A stretch of 64,000 bases of DNA from Paulinella micropora (GCA_019918135.1 WBZZ01004130.1:62001-126000), one strand, 5' to 3'. Shown: positions 31,309 through 43,438, counted from the stretch's first letter. A program made the numbers and translations. The notes: generated by a model not told the origin, from the letters alone.

Positions 31309-32886
31309 TCAGGCGGGCAGCCACACACTGCGGCACCGGCGGCCCCCCGCGCAAATTCGCACCAGCGAGGGCGAGCCGAGGCAGCCGGCCGTGTCCACTG
31401 TGTTCCGGCGGCCGGTCGTGACGGTCGTGGCGGGCGGCAGCCTGCGCAGCCCCAGCCGCCGCAGCTGCAACACAGCGGGCGCCGTCGCGTCGAGGTTGAC
31501 GAACAGTTCGTCGGTGACGTCGAGGTTTGTGTGACGTAAACCAAATTCAGACGACTAGGTTCGCAGCTCCAGCCTGCCGACCGTAACGCTGCCACGGACA
31601 ATCTCGCGCTCCCAGCCGGGTGGTAAGTGGATGACCAGGTGCGAGACCTGACATTTGTCCAGCGTCAACGGCGGGGAGCCGAGCGTGTATTGCAGCGACA
31701 AATGTAAGGGCGACCAAGTTTCACTCAACCAGACGATTTGCGGGCAACACACCAGCGCGAGCGACGCCAGCCGCGACCCCAACGACAGCGGCCTGTTGGC
31801 AGTGCTGGCTAAAACCGAGCAGTAGCCCAACAGCAACTGCTCGAGCACGAGCAAGTGCTGGAATTTGTGTAAGGACTGGCAGTACAGCGCGCACAGCGAG
31901 CCGACCGCCACGCCCGCGGTCCACCAGCTTGAGCGACGCCAGCAGGCCCGACGAAGACCGCACCCGCAGCCCGCTGACGTACGGGGCCCGCTCCAGCGCC
32001 AGTTCCACCCCCTGCGTGTTGTGGGACCAGACGCACAGCGTGGTGCCCAGGCTCCAGTGGCAGCCGACAACTGCCAGCGAGCGCACGGGCGCCGCGAGCT
32101 CGACCCAGGCCAGCGGCGTTCCAAATACCGACACCGAGCTTCTGCCGGCGTGCCAGGCCAGCTTGCGCAGGGTCCTGACGTTTCTCACGACGACGTGCAG
32201 CAACCGCGGCGTCTCCTCCCCGGCCACCGTGAGCTCGCGCAGCACAGTCGCAGCCTCGCGGCCGCGCGCGGGCTGCAGGGTGATCGTGTCCGGGCTGGCG
32301 GCGCGCGCCAGGGCCGGGTTTTCGAGCCGCAGCACGCACACCTGCAGATCCAGCACAGACATCGCGTCGTCCTCGTCCGAAGCTGGCAGGTCCCGGATTG
32401 TGAAGGCGCGCAGCGACAAACGCCCGGTCGTTTCACGGCGCACTAGCCGGCCGAACGGAGCCGCCGAAATCGTAAGTCTCTCCTCGTGCAAGCCGCGGTG
32501 GTCCAGCACGGTGAGCAGCGTCTGGTCCTGCAGGTGCCGGAGTGCCAGGCAACACGCTACCAGGTTGACAGCGCTGTACACGCGCCGGCACGCGACCCGT
32601 GGGCTGAGAGCCGCGAGCGGCGCGCGCCGGAAGACAGCGGGGCTGTTCCAGAACGCACTTTTGTGGCGCAGGCCGCTCGTCGGCGCCAGCACCTTGACGA
32701 GGACCCCCAGCCTGCCATAGTGGTCGGGCTGCTGCAGCAGCTCGGCCAAGAAACAGTGCCAGCGCTTCTCTAGCCGCAGCCTCTCGCACAGGAGTTGGTG
32801 TTGAACCCCTTGGCACTGGCGCCGAGGGCTGCGACGTCGCTGGCTGGCAGAAAAGGCAGGAGCAATTCTATCACGCGTGGCAACAT
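31309..32886 (-). CDS. F-box/LRR protein, frameshifted, with internal TAG (full copy)
   Basis: Starts at ATG 32884-32886 with an F-box (LPRVIELLLPFLPASDVAAL). The frame changes near 32795 to the long frame ending at 31721 (LCERLRLEKRWHCFLAELL and a leucine/valine-rich repeat region), and again near 31915 to the frame through 31555 (LHKFQHLLVLEQLLLGYCSV). An in-frame TAG at 31555-31557 follows RLELRT, yet the frame stays clearly coding beyond it (LDVTDELFVNLDATAPAVLQ) until TGA 31309-31311. LRR-like strands recur throughout. Probably an SCF-type substrate adaptor. Two indels and a stop suggest decay, sequencing errors or recoding. Copy A shares the internal TAG. Confidence 0.7.
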
Positions 32887-33288
32887 CTGTCCGCCTCTGG
32901 TTTGTCTCCCCTGGCCAACATCAGCAGCCGAAAAAAAAAGGAACTACAAATCTACAAAACCAAACAAAAGAAGAAAAAAAAAGGGGGAGTGCAAGGGGGG
33001 GCCGGCAGGAAGGAAAAGAACAGGAGAGAAAATTGAGAGAGAGAGTACTAGGAGAGGGGACGGGGGTGGGGGGGGTGGGCCGGAGAATTCATGAGCTCAT
33101 TCTGTGTCACTAACTCTCTTTTTGGTGTGTGTTTTTTTTCCCAGAGCCACACACACCCCGCCCGATCCAGCCCCCGCCCGAGGGAACGCAGGGAGGAAAA
33201 AAACTTTGCAGCAGCCAACAAAAGCGGGGAGGAGGGGGGGGGGTGGGTTAGAGAATGGACGCGACCAGCACAATTCTGCTGCAGGCGA
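32887..33288. other. Spacer between divergent F-box and RPB1 genes
   Basis: No gene seen. Contains A runs, G runs (for example 32995-33002 and 33067-33075) and GA repeats. It lies between two divergent genes and so should hold both promoters. The RPB1 frame is open from 33091 but this part is low complexity. Confidence 0.5.
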
Positions 33289-36200
33289 ATGCACGGCAAA
33301 TGGGCCCCCGCCACCTTCGCTAGCCCCGTGACGCACGCTCGCGACCGGCGGCCCCCGTCGTCGGTAGCCGCGTGCATCCCGTCGGACAGTACGGTCCGAG
33401 ACGTGTCGGTGGGCTGTCTGAGCGGGCGCGGCACGGACGAGAACCCCCACGATTTCACCTTTGACGATCGCAGCCTGCGCGTAGACCCGCAGAGCGGGCG
33501 CTGCGAACTGTGCGGCGGGGATGTCATTTCGTGCCCGGGCCACCAGGGACATCTGGAGTTCCCGGAGCCGTTCCTGCTGCAACAGCTCAAGAAACAAACA
33601 TACCAGGCGCTCGTCCTGGCGTGCAAGTTCTGTGGCGCGTACCTGTGGGAGACAGGAGCGCTGGTCTCGGCCAGGGTGTCACCCGCAACGGCGGAGGTTG
33701 AACTCACGGAGGCGGAGCTAACGGTTGCGCGGCAATCGATTGCGGCGTCGCTCCCGTTCCCGGACCACAGCGCACGCGAGGCGATTGCGGCGCAATTCGA
33801 ACAATCGGACCAGGCAGAGTTCTGGGCGGCCACGGAACGCTGCGGCGGCGGTGTGCTGGCCGGCCTAGAGTCCAGGGCGGCTGCCCTCGTGCTGGAGCCG
33901 CGCACTGCGGTTGAGCTGTCAGCCGCCGAGGTCGCCAGCGCCTGGGAGGCGCACCCAGTCGTGGCTGCGTGGCGCGCGGCCACCGCGGCCGCGTTCGGCA
34001 GCTGGCGCACGGCGCAGTCGCAGCGCGGCAAGCGTACAAGCAAGTGGCAGGAGCGCGCGCCACCGGCGTGCGTGCTGGTCCGCGTCCGCCAGGTGCTGGA
34101 GTTCGGCGCCTGCGCGGCGGTCAGCCCCCCCGTGACGCCTCTGCTGACAATCGCCTGTCTGGTGCAGCAAGAACGAGTGCTGCACGAGACGCTGGTGCAG
34201 CGGCTGGAGCGGCTCGCGCACCTGGGCATGACCAGGCGCTGCAGGGGCCAGTTCGTGCGCTGCGCGCCCCCGTGCGAGCGCCAGGCGCTGGCCGGCGCCC
34301 CGAACCTCGAAAGGCAGCAACGGGAGTGCAGCGCGCGCCTGGACACGCTCGCGGCGGCCCTGGTTCGCCTGCGCGCGGAGGCCGCGACCTCGGTTGTCGA
34401 GGGGCTGGCCAAGCAGCGCTTGCAGAAAGACCCGCGCGCCGAACTGCTGGAGCCGGAGCAGTGGCGGGCCTTTGTGGTGAAGGCGGTCTACTCGGCTACG
34501 GCACAGCGCAAACACTTTTATCTGCAGTGCTCGCCGTGCCTGGGGGGCTGCGGCGGGGCCCAGCCCACGGTCAGGGAGCGCGGCGCCTCTTTTAGCTGCG
34601 ACTTCAGGGAGGGCTCCGCAGCCACGTTCGAGCCCAGCAACATGTACTGGCGGGTGCTGCTGGCCGCCGGCCGTCTGCCGCTGGCCAGGCTGGGGCTCCC
34701 CTCCGGGCTGCAGCACGCCTTCCGCCTGAGCGTGTTGTCGGCCTCCCGCGCCCTGCTGCCGCTCGTGCGCGCAACCGTAGGCGGCAGGCAGGCGATGCTC
34801 AACTACGGGCGCGACCTGACGCAGCAGATCACACAGCTGATCGAGCTGCTGCGCTGTGCCTGGGAGGTGCGGCAGTCTTGGGAACAAACGGTAGCGTCGG
34901 GTGCGGTGCCGGGCGGGGCTCTGTTGTCCGCCGAGCTTTCTGGTGACCCGCTCGCCAAGGAATACAAGCAGACGCTCAGCTCCGCGTACTATTGCTGGCA
35001 CTCAACCTTCAGCCGCGGCGGCAGCGACGGCGCGCTCGAGGACCAGCTGGGCCAGGTGTCCAGGAACCTGAGCGAGCTGCTGGGCAAGAAGGACGGCGAG
35101 TTCCGCAAGAACGGGCTCGGCAAGCGAATCGACCACTCGGCCCGCGGCGTGCTGATCTGCAACGCGCTCGTGCCCCTGGGCCACGTCGCGCTGGGGCTCG
35201 GCATGCTGCGTACGCTGCGGGAGAAAATCTTAGTCGGCGCACACAACCTCGCGGCCGTCCGCGCCGCCGCGGACCAGGTGCAGCGCGCCCGGGCCGAGCT
35301 CGCGGTTCGCCGCCGGCTGCTCGAAGAAGCGAGGGCCGCGCGGCGCGAGTGCGAGGTGCTGCAGCTGGTGGAAAGCAGCGACGACCTGCAGTACAACGAC
35401 GTGTACCCGAACCTCGGGCGCCTGTGGCGCGCGACGTCGGGCCCGCCACTGTCGCTAGAGCAGCTGCCCGGGACTTACTCGTCGCACATTGAGATTGGCG
35501 ATGCCATTGAGGTCAGCCTCACCGAGGGCAGCAAGGTCGTCGTCAACCGCCAGCCCACGCTGTCGCCCCAGAGCGCGCGCGTGTTCACGGTCCTGGCGCC
35601 GCGCGCGCCGCTCTACGCCACGGCGGCGCCGCAGCACTACTGCGTCACGCTCAACCCGATCGAAGAAATACCCTTCAACGGAGACAACGACGGCGACGTC
35701 GTCACCGTCATCGCGCTGCAGGACCTGCAGGGCTGCTGGAGCTCCGAGGAGACCATGGGCTCCGCGCTGCTGGCCACGTCGCGCGCGGCGGGCGAGAACG
35801 TGGCGAGGTTGGCGCAGGATAACCTGGCCGTGCTGTTCCAGGCGCTGACTACGAACCAAACGTTCCGGCAGGAGGAGCTGCTGCATTTGTACGCGCTGCT
35901 GGAACAGAACGTGCCCGCGCCGCGCGGCGCTCGGGTCGCTTTGCCGCCCCAGCTGCCGACACAGCCCGCCACCTGCGAGGAGCCCGAGTGGTCCTGCTGG
36001 GACGTGGTCGCCACGTTCCTGCCGCAGGGCTTCGTGCCGCCCTGGGTCCAGTGCGACGGGACAATGGCAGAGTGGCGGTGCGCACAGCGGTGGAACAAGG
36101 CCTGGCTCGGCCAGGGCGCTGCCAGCCTGACCAAGCTGCTGCACGCCGACTACGGGCCCGAGTGGGCGGCGCTGTTTCTTAACTGCGTCAGCGTCTTCGT

Positions 36201-38801
36201 GCTCTGGTCCAACCAACGCCACAGCACCACCGTCAACCTGGCCGAGCTCGTGCACGACAACCCCTGGGGCGCCACAGTTGCCGGCACGCCGGTCATTGCC
36301 GCACCAGCGACTGTCGCCCAGCCGCCGGGTCGTTTCTCGTGGCTGTCGCGGGAACGCCTGCTGCGGTCGCGGACGGCCGCGCAGTCGTCCGTAGAAGATA
36401 CCTTCCGCCAGCAGTGTGCCGTGCGCACGGCGCAGTTGCAGCAGCTCGCGGCCCAGCACCAGCGCGAGCGCTATACTGCGGGTGTGCGCGGGCTCAGGGG
36501 CAGCGTCGCGTCCGGCGCCAAGGGCTCGATCGACGACCTGCGGCAGCTCGAGCTGCAGACGGGCCTGCACCTTTACGAGCAGGCGCTCATCTCGCCCAGC
36601 CTGTGCGGGCGCCGCAGCGCGTACTCGCGCTATGGCGACCCGCTCGACAACGGCTTCGTCACCAATTCCTTCATGTCGGGCCTCACGATCCGCGAGTACG
36701 GCTGGCACATGGTGTCGGCGCGCGAGGTCGTGGGGCGCAACGTGCGCACCGTCGCTACCACTGGCTATTTCCAGCACTCCCTGAGCTTTGCCCTGCAGGA
36801 CGTCCTGTACGTCGTGCAGGGGCTTTTGGTCAGGGGCGGCCGCGATGTCGTGCACGTGCCCGGCCGGGTCGTGGACGGCGCCGCGCAACGGCCCGTGCAG
36901 TCGGCGCTCGCGGAGGTTTGGTTCCGCGAGCCGCGTGTCTGCGCGCTGCACCCGTCGTTGCACGCCTGCCTCGCCCAGCAACGGCCGCGGCTGTGCGCCA
37001 ACTGCGCCGCGCTGTCCGCCCATGTTTACCAGGCGCTCCTCGGTGACCACGGCGATTCTGAGGACGAGCGCGAGCGCCTGCTGCGCTCGGGGCTGCTGTT
37101 CGAGGAGCTGGCGTGGGCCGCATCTGCTGGCCGCGACTGGCTGCCGCGCACAGTCTTTTCGCTGCCCGTGCTGGCCGAGAGGCTGCGGCGCGCGCATTCA
37201 GATGTTGTGCAGGTGGCGCCCGTGGCACCCGCGCGGGCGCTCGTTACGCGCCTGCTGCATTACTTGTGCCAGGTGCCCGGCGACGGCGCCTGGTGCGTGC
37301 ACCAGGCCTACGTCGCCTCGGAGCTCACGGCCTGGCGCGTCGCGCACGTGTACCGCCTGTCCCTGCCGCTGCTCGAGATCCTGCTCAAGCAGGTGCTGTA
37401 CTGCTTCCAGGTGCACCGCCTGCCGTTCGGCTACTCCATGGGCGGCGTCGCCGCGTCGTCCTACGGACATCTAGGCACGCAGCTCACGCTCAACACGCGC
37501 CACAAACAGTCCAACACCATCCGGTCCACCGAGGGCCACCCCCGCATCCTGGCACTCACGAGGCTGCAGTCCAAGGGCCAGGACTTCTTGCTGCGCGGCC
37601 GGCTGCGCAGCGCCGAGGACGTCGCAAAGTGGAGGGCCGTCGACCCGGCCAGGCGCGGAGGCGTCCGCGTGCTCGACCGCGGCAGTTCGGTTGTCGACCT
37701 GCGCGCCCTGCTGCAGCGGGCGCCCGCCGCCAGCCTCTGCGTCGCGCTCTACTCCTTCGACGACTACCACCAGGCCCTGCTCGAGCTGGGGCTGCCCGAC
37801 CTGCGGCTGCACGTGCAGGACGCCGACCTCGACCTGCGGGGCCTGCGGCGCCGCCGCGCGCCACAGGTCAAGGTCGAGGTTGGCACCGGCACCCGCAAGG
37901 GCCGCGAGCGCTCGGCAGCAACAGTAGCGGCGGCGACTCCGGCCAAGCGCGCGCGCGCCGCCGCGGGGAAGTGGTCGAAAGTCTCGCGCCAGGGCGCGCT
38001 CGTCGCCTTCGACGACGCCGCCGCCAGGGCGCACGGCTTTGCGGACGGCGGGCTGCAGCTGGCCAGGCTGCTCCGTTCGCAACTGCCGGCCTTTACTGTG
38101 TGCTCCGCCTGGGCGTCCATGGACCGGGGGTGGACGTGTGTGCTGCTGCGCGTGTGCAGCGGCACCGGCGCGCGGCAAAAGACCGGTGCGCCTTTGCCCG
38201 CGCAGGCCCGCTTCGACACCTACCAGTACAACCACACGCAGCTCTACTGCGAGAGCCTGCTGCGCCAGGTGCTCGCCGCCATGCAGCCTGCCGTTGGCGT
38301 CGACGCCATCGACCTGTCGACTGTGGACGGGCTGCTGTCCGTGCAGATGCGCCCCGGGCGCACCACGCTGGCGCAAGTGCGGCGCCTGCTCGCCAGGCCC
38401 GAGTGGGTGCCCGAGTCACTCGAAATCACGGACCGCTCGTCGCCTTCCAGGCCCTCGGCATCGAGGCCTGTTGCACTGCGCTGTCCTCCGAGCTCAGGAA
38501 GGCGCTCAGCGGCCTCGGCGAGCTCGACTTCTGCCACACGCAGCTCCTGGCCTCGACCATGTGCCTCAAGGGCCTGCCTCTGCCCATCAGCCGCGCGGGC
38601 TACGCGCAGCTCGAGGACGACCCCTTCGAGCGCGCCCTGTTTGAAAAAAACGGCAAGATCTGGCTTTTTGACACGATGGACAAGGTCTCGCAGCGTGGAT
38701 CGATGTACTGGCGTTTTGTCTCTGGCCAGCTGCCGGAAGTGGGCGACGCCTATTTTCAAATTTCACATGATCGCCTTCCGGCCGGCGTAAAAAGTGATTA
38801 A
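33289..38801 (+). CDS. DNA-directed RNA polymerase largest subunit (RPB1-like)
   Basis: About 1,840 codons; largest subunit of a multisubunit RNA polymerase that probably transcribes viral genes. From the N-terminus: clamp zinc site (CELCGGDVISCPGHQGHLE, about residue 70); a divergent middle; the catalytic Mg site as NGDNDGD (35677-35697, residues 797-803), which keeps the three aspartates of canonical NADFDGD; bridge-helix region (GLTIREYGWHMVSAREVVGR, then TTGYFQHSLSFALQDV, about 36680-36805); the LTLNTRHKQSNTIRSTEGHP segment (about 37480); and domain 5 (VAFQALGIEACC, then LDFCHTQLLASTM). No heptad CTD. ATG 33289 is preferred over 33091 because the extra N-terminus is low complexity. The frame shifts near 38430, after LEITDR; domain 5 is read in the second frame and ends at TAA 38799-38801. 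Confidence 0.95.
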
Positions 38802-39383
38802 ATTTTGCTTGGTGGTTTTTGTATTAAAATTTAAAGATTGCTTGTGACAACAAAATTTTTTTAAGGATTTTGCAGCAGCAGAATATTGCATACAAGGATA
38901 AAGCAGTTCATTCTAATTGAAGTAAAAGCACTACTACAGACGATTTTTTTTTATGAAACCCACCAGATTGGCAACAGCTTAGCTCATTGAAAAGGTCCGC
39001 ACTCTGAACAAACACCGCCCCCCCCCCCCTCCTTTCGTTGCCTTGTCGCTCAGCGTGGCCCTGCCCCTTGTCCGAGAAAGCCACGATATGAGTGATGACA
39101 GACAGGAAGGGGTCGGGGGGGGGGGGGCCTGTCACAAACCACTAAAAAAAGACAAAAAAAAAAATAAGAAAAACTGTGAGAAAGCAGATTGCGAAGTTGA
39201 ACAGGTGCGGGCGGGGGGTGGGGGGGGAAGAGAGAGAGAGAGAGCGTGTGCGTATGGGGGGGGGGGGGCCGCGCCAGGCAGGTTCAGAGTTGGGAAAACA
39301 TTTAGGGAGGGAGGAAAATGTGAGCCAAGGAGCAGGCGGAGTGTGTGCTGGCCCAAAAAACAAAACGGAGAAACAAGCAAAAA
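38802..39383. other. Intergenic spacer with G-tract motifs
   Basis: No gene seen. A G13 run at 39115-39127 is followed directly by CCTGTCAC; a second long G run at 39256-39268 is followed by CCGCGCC; a GA repeat lies at 39230-39244. Confidence 0.5.
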
Positions 39384-39641
39384 ATGGACAGCCGCGCCGT
39401 GAGGCAAATTGAGCTCAAATACGAAAAGAAGCGCCGGCTGGACGAAGGCAACCAGAGCAGCCAGAAGCGCCCACGGCGCAACACCCCCACCGCCAAATCT
39501 TCCGCTGTTCAGTTGTGGCTCAAGCGCCTGGCCAGCGCCGAGCCGTATGTGTCCAAGAGGCCGGGAGTCAAGATGCTACAGCATTATGGGGCCGCTTTTA
39601 AAGTCATCGAGGGTGACAGGCTAGTATTTAAGGAATGGTGA
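39384..39641 (+). CDS. Small basic protein, or N-terminal part of the zinc-finger gene
   Basis: 85 codons from ATG 39384 to TGA 39639-39641. Very basic first half (IELKYEKKRRLDEG, KRPRRNTP), then a helical segment (SSAVQLWLKRLASAEPYVSK). After the TGA the same frame is open without an ATG straight into the zinc-finger array, which also has no ATG of its own upstream of its fingers. So this may be the true N-terminus of that protein, with TGA replacing a sense codon (context TGG-TGA-GCA), or it may be an independent short gene. Confidence 0.55.
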   Translation: MDSRAVRQIELKYEKKRRLDEGNQSSQKRPRRNTPTAKSSAVQLWLKRLASAEPYVSKRPGVKMLQHYGAAFKVIEGDRLVFKEW

Positions 39642-41560
39642 GCAGGCGCGGAATCAGCTGACCGGCCGGCCTGCGAGGCCTGCTACGAACACGAAAACCT
39701 CGCGACGGTGGCAACAATTTCCCTTGGCTCTGAGTGGCCGACAGTCTGCGCGCGGCATGCACCACCTACAGACCTTGGTACAAAGCCGAACCGTGCCGAG
39801 GGCGACACTGTCGCCTGTGAAACGAAGCCCAAACCAAAGAAGAGCAAAGAACAGAGCGGGAGCGCGACATACCCCCAGAAAGCGAAGAAAAAGAGGTTTT
39901 CTTGCGACGAGTGCGGCAAAGGCTTTGCACATGCTGTTCATCTCAAAAGCCATCTAAGGACGCACACGGGCGAGAAGCCTTATGAGTGTGATCAGTGTGA
40001 TTATCGCTGTGCAGAAGCTAGTTCTCTCAAAAAACATATAAGGACTCACACTGGTGAGAAACCTTATGAGTGTGATCAGTGCGATTATCGATGTACAGAA
40101 GCTAGTGCTCTCAAAACGCATATGCGGAAGCACACAGGAGAGAGGCCATACGAATGCAAACAGTGTGGGAAAAGCTTTGTAACCTCTGGCCATCTAAAGA
40201 ATCACATAAGGACGCACACGGGTGAAAGGCCTTATGAGTGTGATCAATGTGATTATCGCTGTGCAGAAGCTAGTGGTCCCAAAAGACATATAAGGACTCA
40301 CACGGGGGAGAAACCTTATGAGTGTGATCAGTGCGATTATCAATGTACAGAAGCTAGTGCTCTCAAAACGCATATGCGGAAGCACACGCGGGAGAAGCCC
40401 TACGAGTGCAAACGGTGCGGGAAGTGCTTTTCACAAACTAGTGGTCTCAAAACGCACATGCGGAAACACACGGGGCAGAAGCCCTACGAGTGCGAACAAT
40501 GTGAAAAGTGCTTTTCACAAGCTATTCATCTCCAAATCCATATGCGGAAGCACACAGGGGAGAAGCCCTACAAATGTAAACTGTGTGCAAAGTGTTTTTC
40601 ACAAGCTACTGGTCTCGAAACGCATATGCGGACGCACACTGATGAGAGATCCTACAAGTGTGAGCAATGTGCAAAGTGCTTTAGAACAGCTGGCACTCTC
40701 AAAGTACATATGAGGACGCATACTGGAGAGAAGCCTTACGCATGCAACCAGTGCGGCGTTTGCGTTCGAACCTCTAGCGATCTCAGAAAGCATGAGCGGA
40801 GGCATGAGGAGAGCAAAAAGTGGCGGCACATTTGTCCATTTGCCTCGTTCAGCACGGCTAAGTTTCAGGAAAACGCCGGCATGGTCGAATGCACGACGCG
40901 CTGTCCAACTGCGCGGTCGCTGGACGCCCACGTGCAGCAGTGCCATACGTCCGGGGCATCGCCAAGCGTTTCAAGAGCGAACAACAGTTAGCAGAGTTTC
41001 TCGCTGCCAAGGGCTGGGCGTTCGACCGCGACTTTGCCAATGCAATCTTCTACAAGCACTGCAACGAGCGGATCACCCCGATCACCGGGGCCGTGAGCGC
41101 GCGCCCTGACTTCCATTTACTCAAGTTCCAGTCGCTGCCCACCGGCCGCAAATGTGTGCTGCTGCTGTGCAACGACGAGTTTGCGCACCGGCGGTACCGG
41201 TGCGAGCTCGGGCGCATGCTGGAAATTAACACGGCACTAGCAGCCAACCCGAACTTTCGAGATTTGCCAATTGTGTTCATTCGCTTCAACCCGCACTGGT
41301 TCGAGGTGGACGACACCGTTCACGACCCGCCGCTGCAGTCTAGGTTCGAGCGCCTGCAGCGTTTGTTGGTGGACATCGAGGCAGGACACACGCCGTTGCG
41401 GCCGGAAGGCTTATCGTTGTTTTATTTGTACTACGACCGGCAGACACAGTCAACGGCCGCGCCGTGGGAGCGGCTGGCGGGATTGTACGACGCCGCTGAG
41501 GGTGACGGTAACTCGGAAGTGGCGTTAGCGCTGCGTGACTGCGTGGTGTTGGCGGAATAA
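39642..41560 (+). CDS. C2H2 zinc-finger array plus restriction-endonuclease-like domain, frameshifted
   Basis: The open frame 39642-40991 holds ten or more C2H2 fingers in tandem (from about 39903 to 40800) with classical linkers of the TGEKPYEC type, preceded by a Lys-rich region. A DNA- or RNA-binding array of this regularity is unusual in a virus. After a final degenerate finger (HICPFASF...VQQCHT) the coding signal moves one frame at about 40950-40985 and continues to TAA 41558-41560 with a second domain: FKSEQQLAEFLAAKGWAFDR, an RPDFHLLKF motif, a CNDEFAHRRYRCELGRMLEI motif and FIRFNPHWFEVDD. From memory this D/E-E-x-x-H...C-E-x-R...R-x-N-P arrangement occurs in a nuclease-like family of giant viruses and algae, often behind zinc fingers. 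No ATG precedes the fingers in frame (GTG at 39708), which links it to the 39384 ORF. Confidence 0.75.
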
Positions 41561-41726
41561 CAACGGGTTTGTGTGTGTAACTACAAGTAATTTTTTTGGC
41601 GGCCGAATCTTATGCGTGCAAAGGAACTAAATTTCGCTCGCCGTTTTTTTTAAATTAAACGATTGTTTTGGTACTTTACAAAAAAAAATACAGTGGTCAA
41701 GTCAAGCAATGAATTTCCCGCGCGGG

Positions 41727-42469
41727 TTACTGTTTGCAATGTATTTGTAAATTACAATGGTCCAAGTTCTGAACATTCTGTCGCAGGATGTTTTGTAGCC
41801 GGACCCCGATGGCCTCATCGCACTTTTCGATGTAGAGCGACGCGACCTGTGTTAGGCAGTGCCAGATCACGGAAATTTCTGGCGAATTGACTTTAAACAA
41901 GCTAACCCTGCAAGGACCGCTGACCTTGAGCTCTGTGTTTGGCAGCGGGTTTGCTGTGCGTGCCAGTTTAAGGCGCGTGCAATAGGGCGCGCGCAGAACC
42001 AGCGGGCGGCCGGTAGCGTCGGTGAGGCTGAAGTCTGATAGTCGCAGTTCGAACACGCCCGTCAGATTTTCGACAAAGGCACGCGGCAGGCTTATTTTTT
42101 GGATAGTGACCTTGCGTAGGTTCTGGATCAGTCGCGGCAGCGTGCAGAGATGTGTTAGCCAGGCTTCAATCTTTCGTGCTATCTGGCCGTCGCGGCCGAA
42201 GAGGTTCAGAGATGAAGGCAACCACGAATCGTACTGACATTTGTTGACCAGCTCCGTGAGTGTCTTGATGTCTATTGAGAAGGCACGCTCGCCCTGCAAA
42301 CAATTTTCCCAGGCAGTCTGCAGGGCTTTCTTGTTTTCGAGCTGTTCAAAGAAGCGACGTTCGGCTTCGGGTGGATAGATTGTGTTTGGTCATCTTCTTT
42401 TTCCAGACCTTCTGTAACATAATTCCAGAGTTCAGGTGTCAGACATTGGTACAAGCCGTCACCGGGCAT
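41727..42469 (-). CDS. F-box-like/LRR-like protein, frameshifted
   Basis: Starts at ATG 42469 (MPGDGLYQCLTPELWNYVTE). The frame changes once near 42377, to the frame that reads YPPEAERRFFEQLENKKALQ and continues to TAA 41727-41729. The body has irregular leucine-rich strands (IQNLRKVTIQKISLPRAF, VFELRLSDFSL, VASLYIEKCDEAIG), like the other F-box/LRR genes here. The N-terminal F-box is weak, so the F-box label is inferred from family resemblance. About 247 codons if joined. Confidence 0.6.
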
Positions 42470-42574
42470 TGAGGGGCGTCCGGCGAGGTTTCTTTTTCTT
42501 TTTGCCCTTGCTGTTTAGGTTTATTTTTTTTTTACTCTTTTTAAAGAAACGGAATTGGTACACACACACAAAGA

Positions 42575-43438
42575 TTAAAATAAAAACAAAACATTTTTAG
42601 CGCGGGCGAACGGGTCTCGCAGGCGTTTCTTGGGCGAACGACCATCCGCTGGCTTGAGCCGGGTCTGCGACAGTCCCTGCTGGCCCGAACCGTCATGCAC
42701 AAACAGTTGCATTTTCTCCCGCCGCCGGCGCGCCAGGTCCCAGCCGGTCGCAGGCAGCAGTGTGTCCAGTACTTTGGACGCGCTGGTCCGCTCCTTGGCG
42801 GCGCTCAACAAAATGTCGTAGCAGGGCCGAAGTTGCGCGAGCTTGTCTTGCAGCAACTGCTCCACGTCGCCGGCCGCGCCGCAGCTCAGCGGCACGGGCT
42901 CTTTTGCGCCCGGGGGTACGTCCAGCAGAAACTCGAAGGAGAACGAAATGGTGATTTCGTCGTCGTGCTGCGCGCCGGGCAGGGTCGTGCGCAGCGAGAA
43001 TTTGGACCGGCCCTGCTTGTTCGGCTGGCCCAGCGACCCCTTCAGCTCGGTGCAGGCCGCGGGCTTGTTAAGGAACAAAGCTTCGAACCAGGACGCCTGC
43101 GGGCGGCGGCTAGCGACAGGAGCCAAGAGGCCGTGCGGACTGCCTCGGGGATCTGCAACAATTGGCACCGGTCCAGCGCATGGTCGGGGACAACGTCGTC
43201 CTCGACCCCGGAGTCGCTGCTCTCGTCGTGGTCGCTGACGTCACACTCTGGGGCCCGCTCGTAACGCACATGAATATTGACACGGCAGCCCGTTGCCACG
43301 AGCGGTGCCGGTCAGCCCGAACACACTGATGCTCTGCAGGGCACCGAGCGTCGGCATCGGTCTGAGGGCAGAGGCAGTTTGCAGGAGCCTACGAGGAGGA
43401 GGATGTCCAAGGGACACCGCGCTTGGTTCGGTGGCCAT
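42575..43438 (-). CDS. Hypothetical protein, two frameshifts
   Basis: No family recognised. ATG 43436-43438 opens MATEPSAVSLGHPPP... to about 43290, where the frame moves to VNIHVRYERAPECDV followed by an acidic stretch (SDHDESSDSGVEDD). Near 43125 it moves again to ASWFEALFLNKPAACTELKG and on to TAA 42575-42577. The middle has alternating strands (KFSLRTTLPG, ITISFSFEFLLDVPPG), suggesting a beta-sandwich, and the C-terminus is basic with NLS-like KKRLRDPFARAK. About 285 codons joined. Confidence 0.5.

Larger units (their letters stand above)
22195..32107. repeat. Tandem duplication, unit B (9.9 kb)
   Basis: Second copy of 12294-22193. At the junction, F-box gene sequence ending GACCCA (22193) is followed by one extra A (22194) and then by copia integrase sequence beginning ACCTCTGC (22195, equal to 12294). 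This looks like end joining with no long homology. Confidence 0.95.

Noticed and set aside
33048..34412. 454-codon minus-strand ORF opposite the RPB1 N-terminus
   Set aside because: Shadow of GC-rich RPB1 coding sequence; the sense frame has zinc and polymerase motifs.
35455..37197. 580-codon minus-strand ORF opposite RPB1
   Set aside because: Same reason: long antisense frames are expected at high GC.
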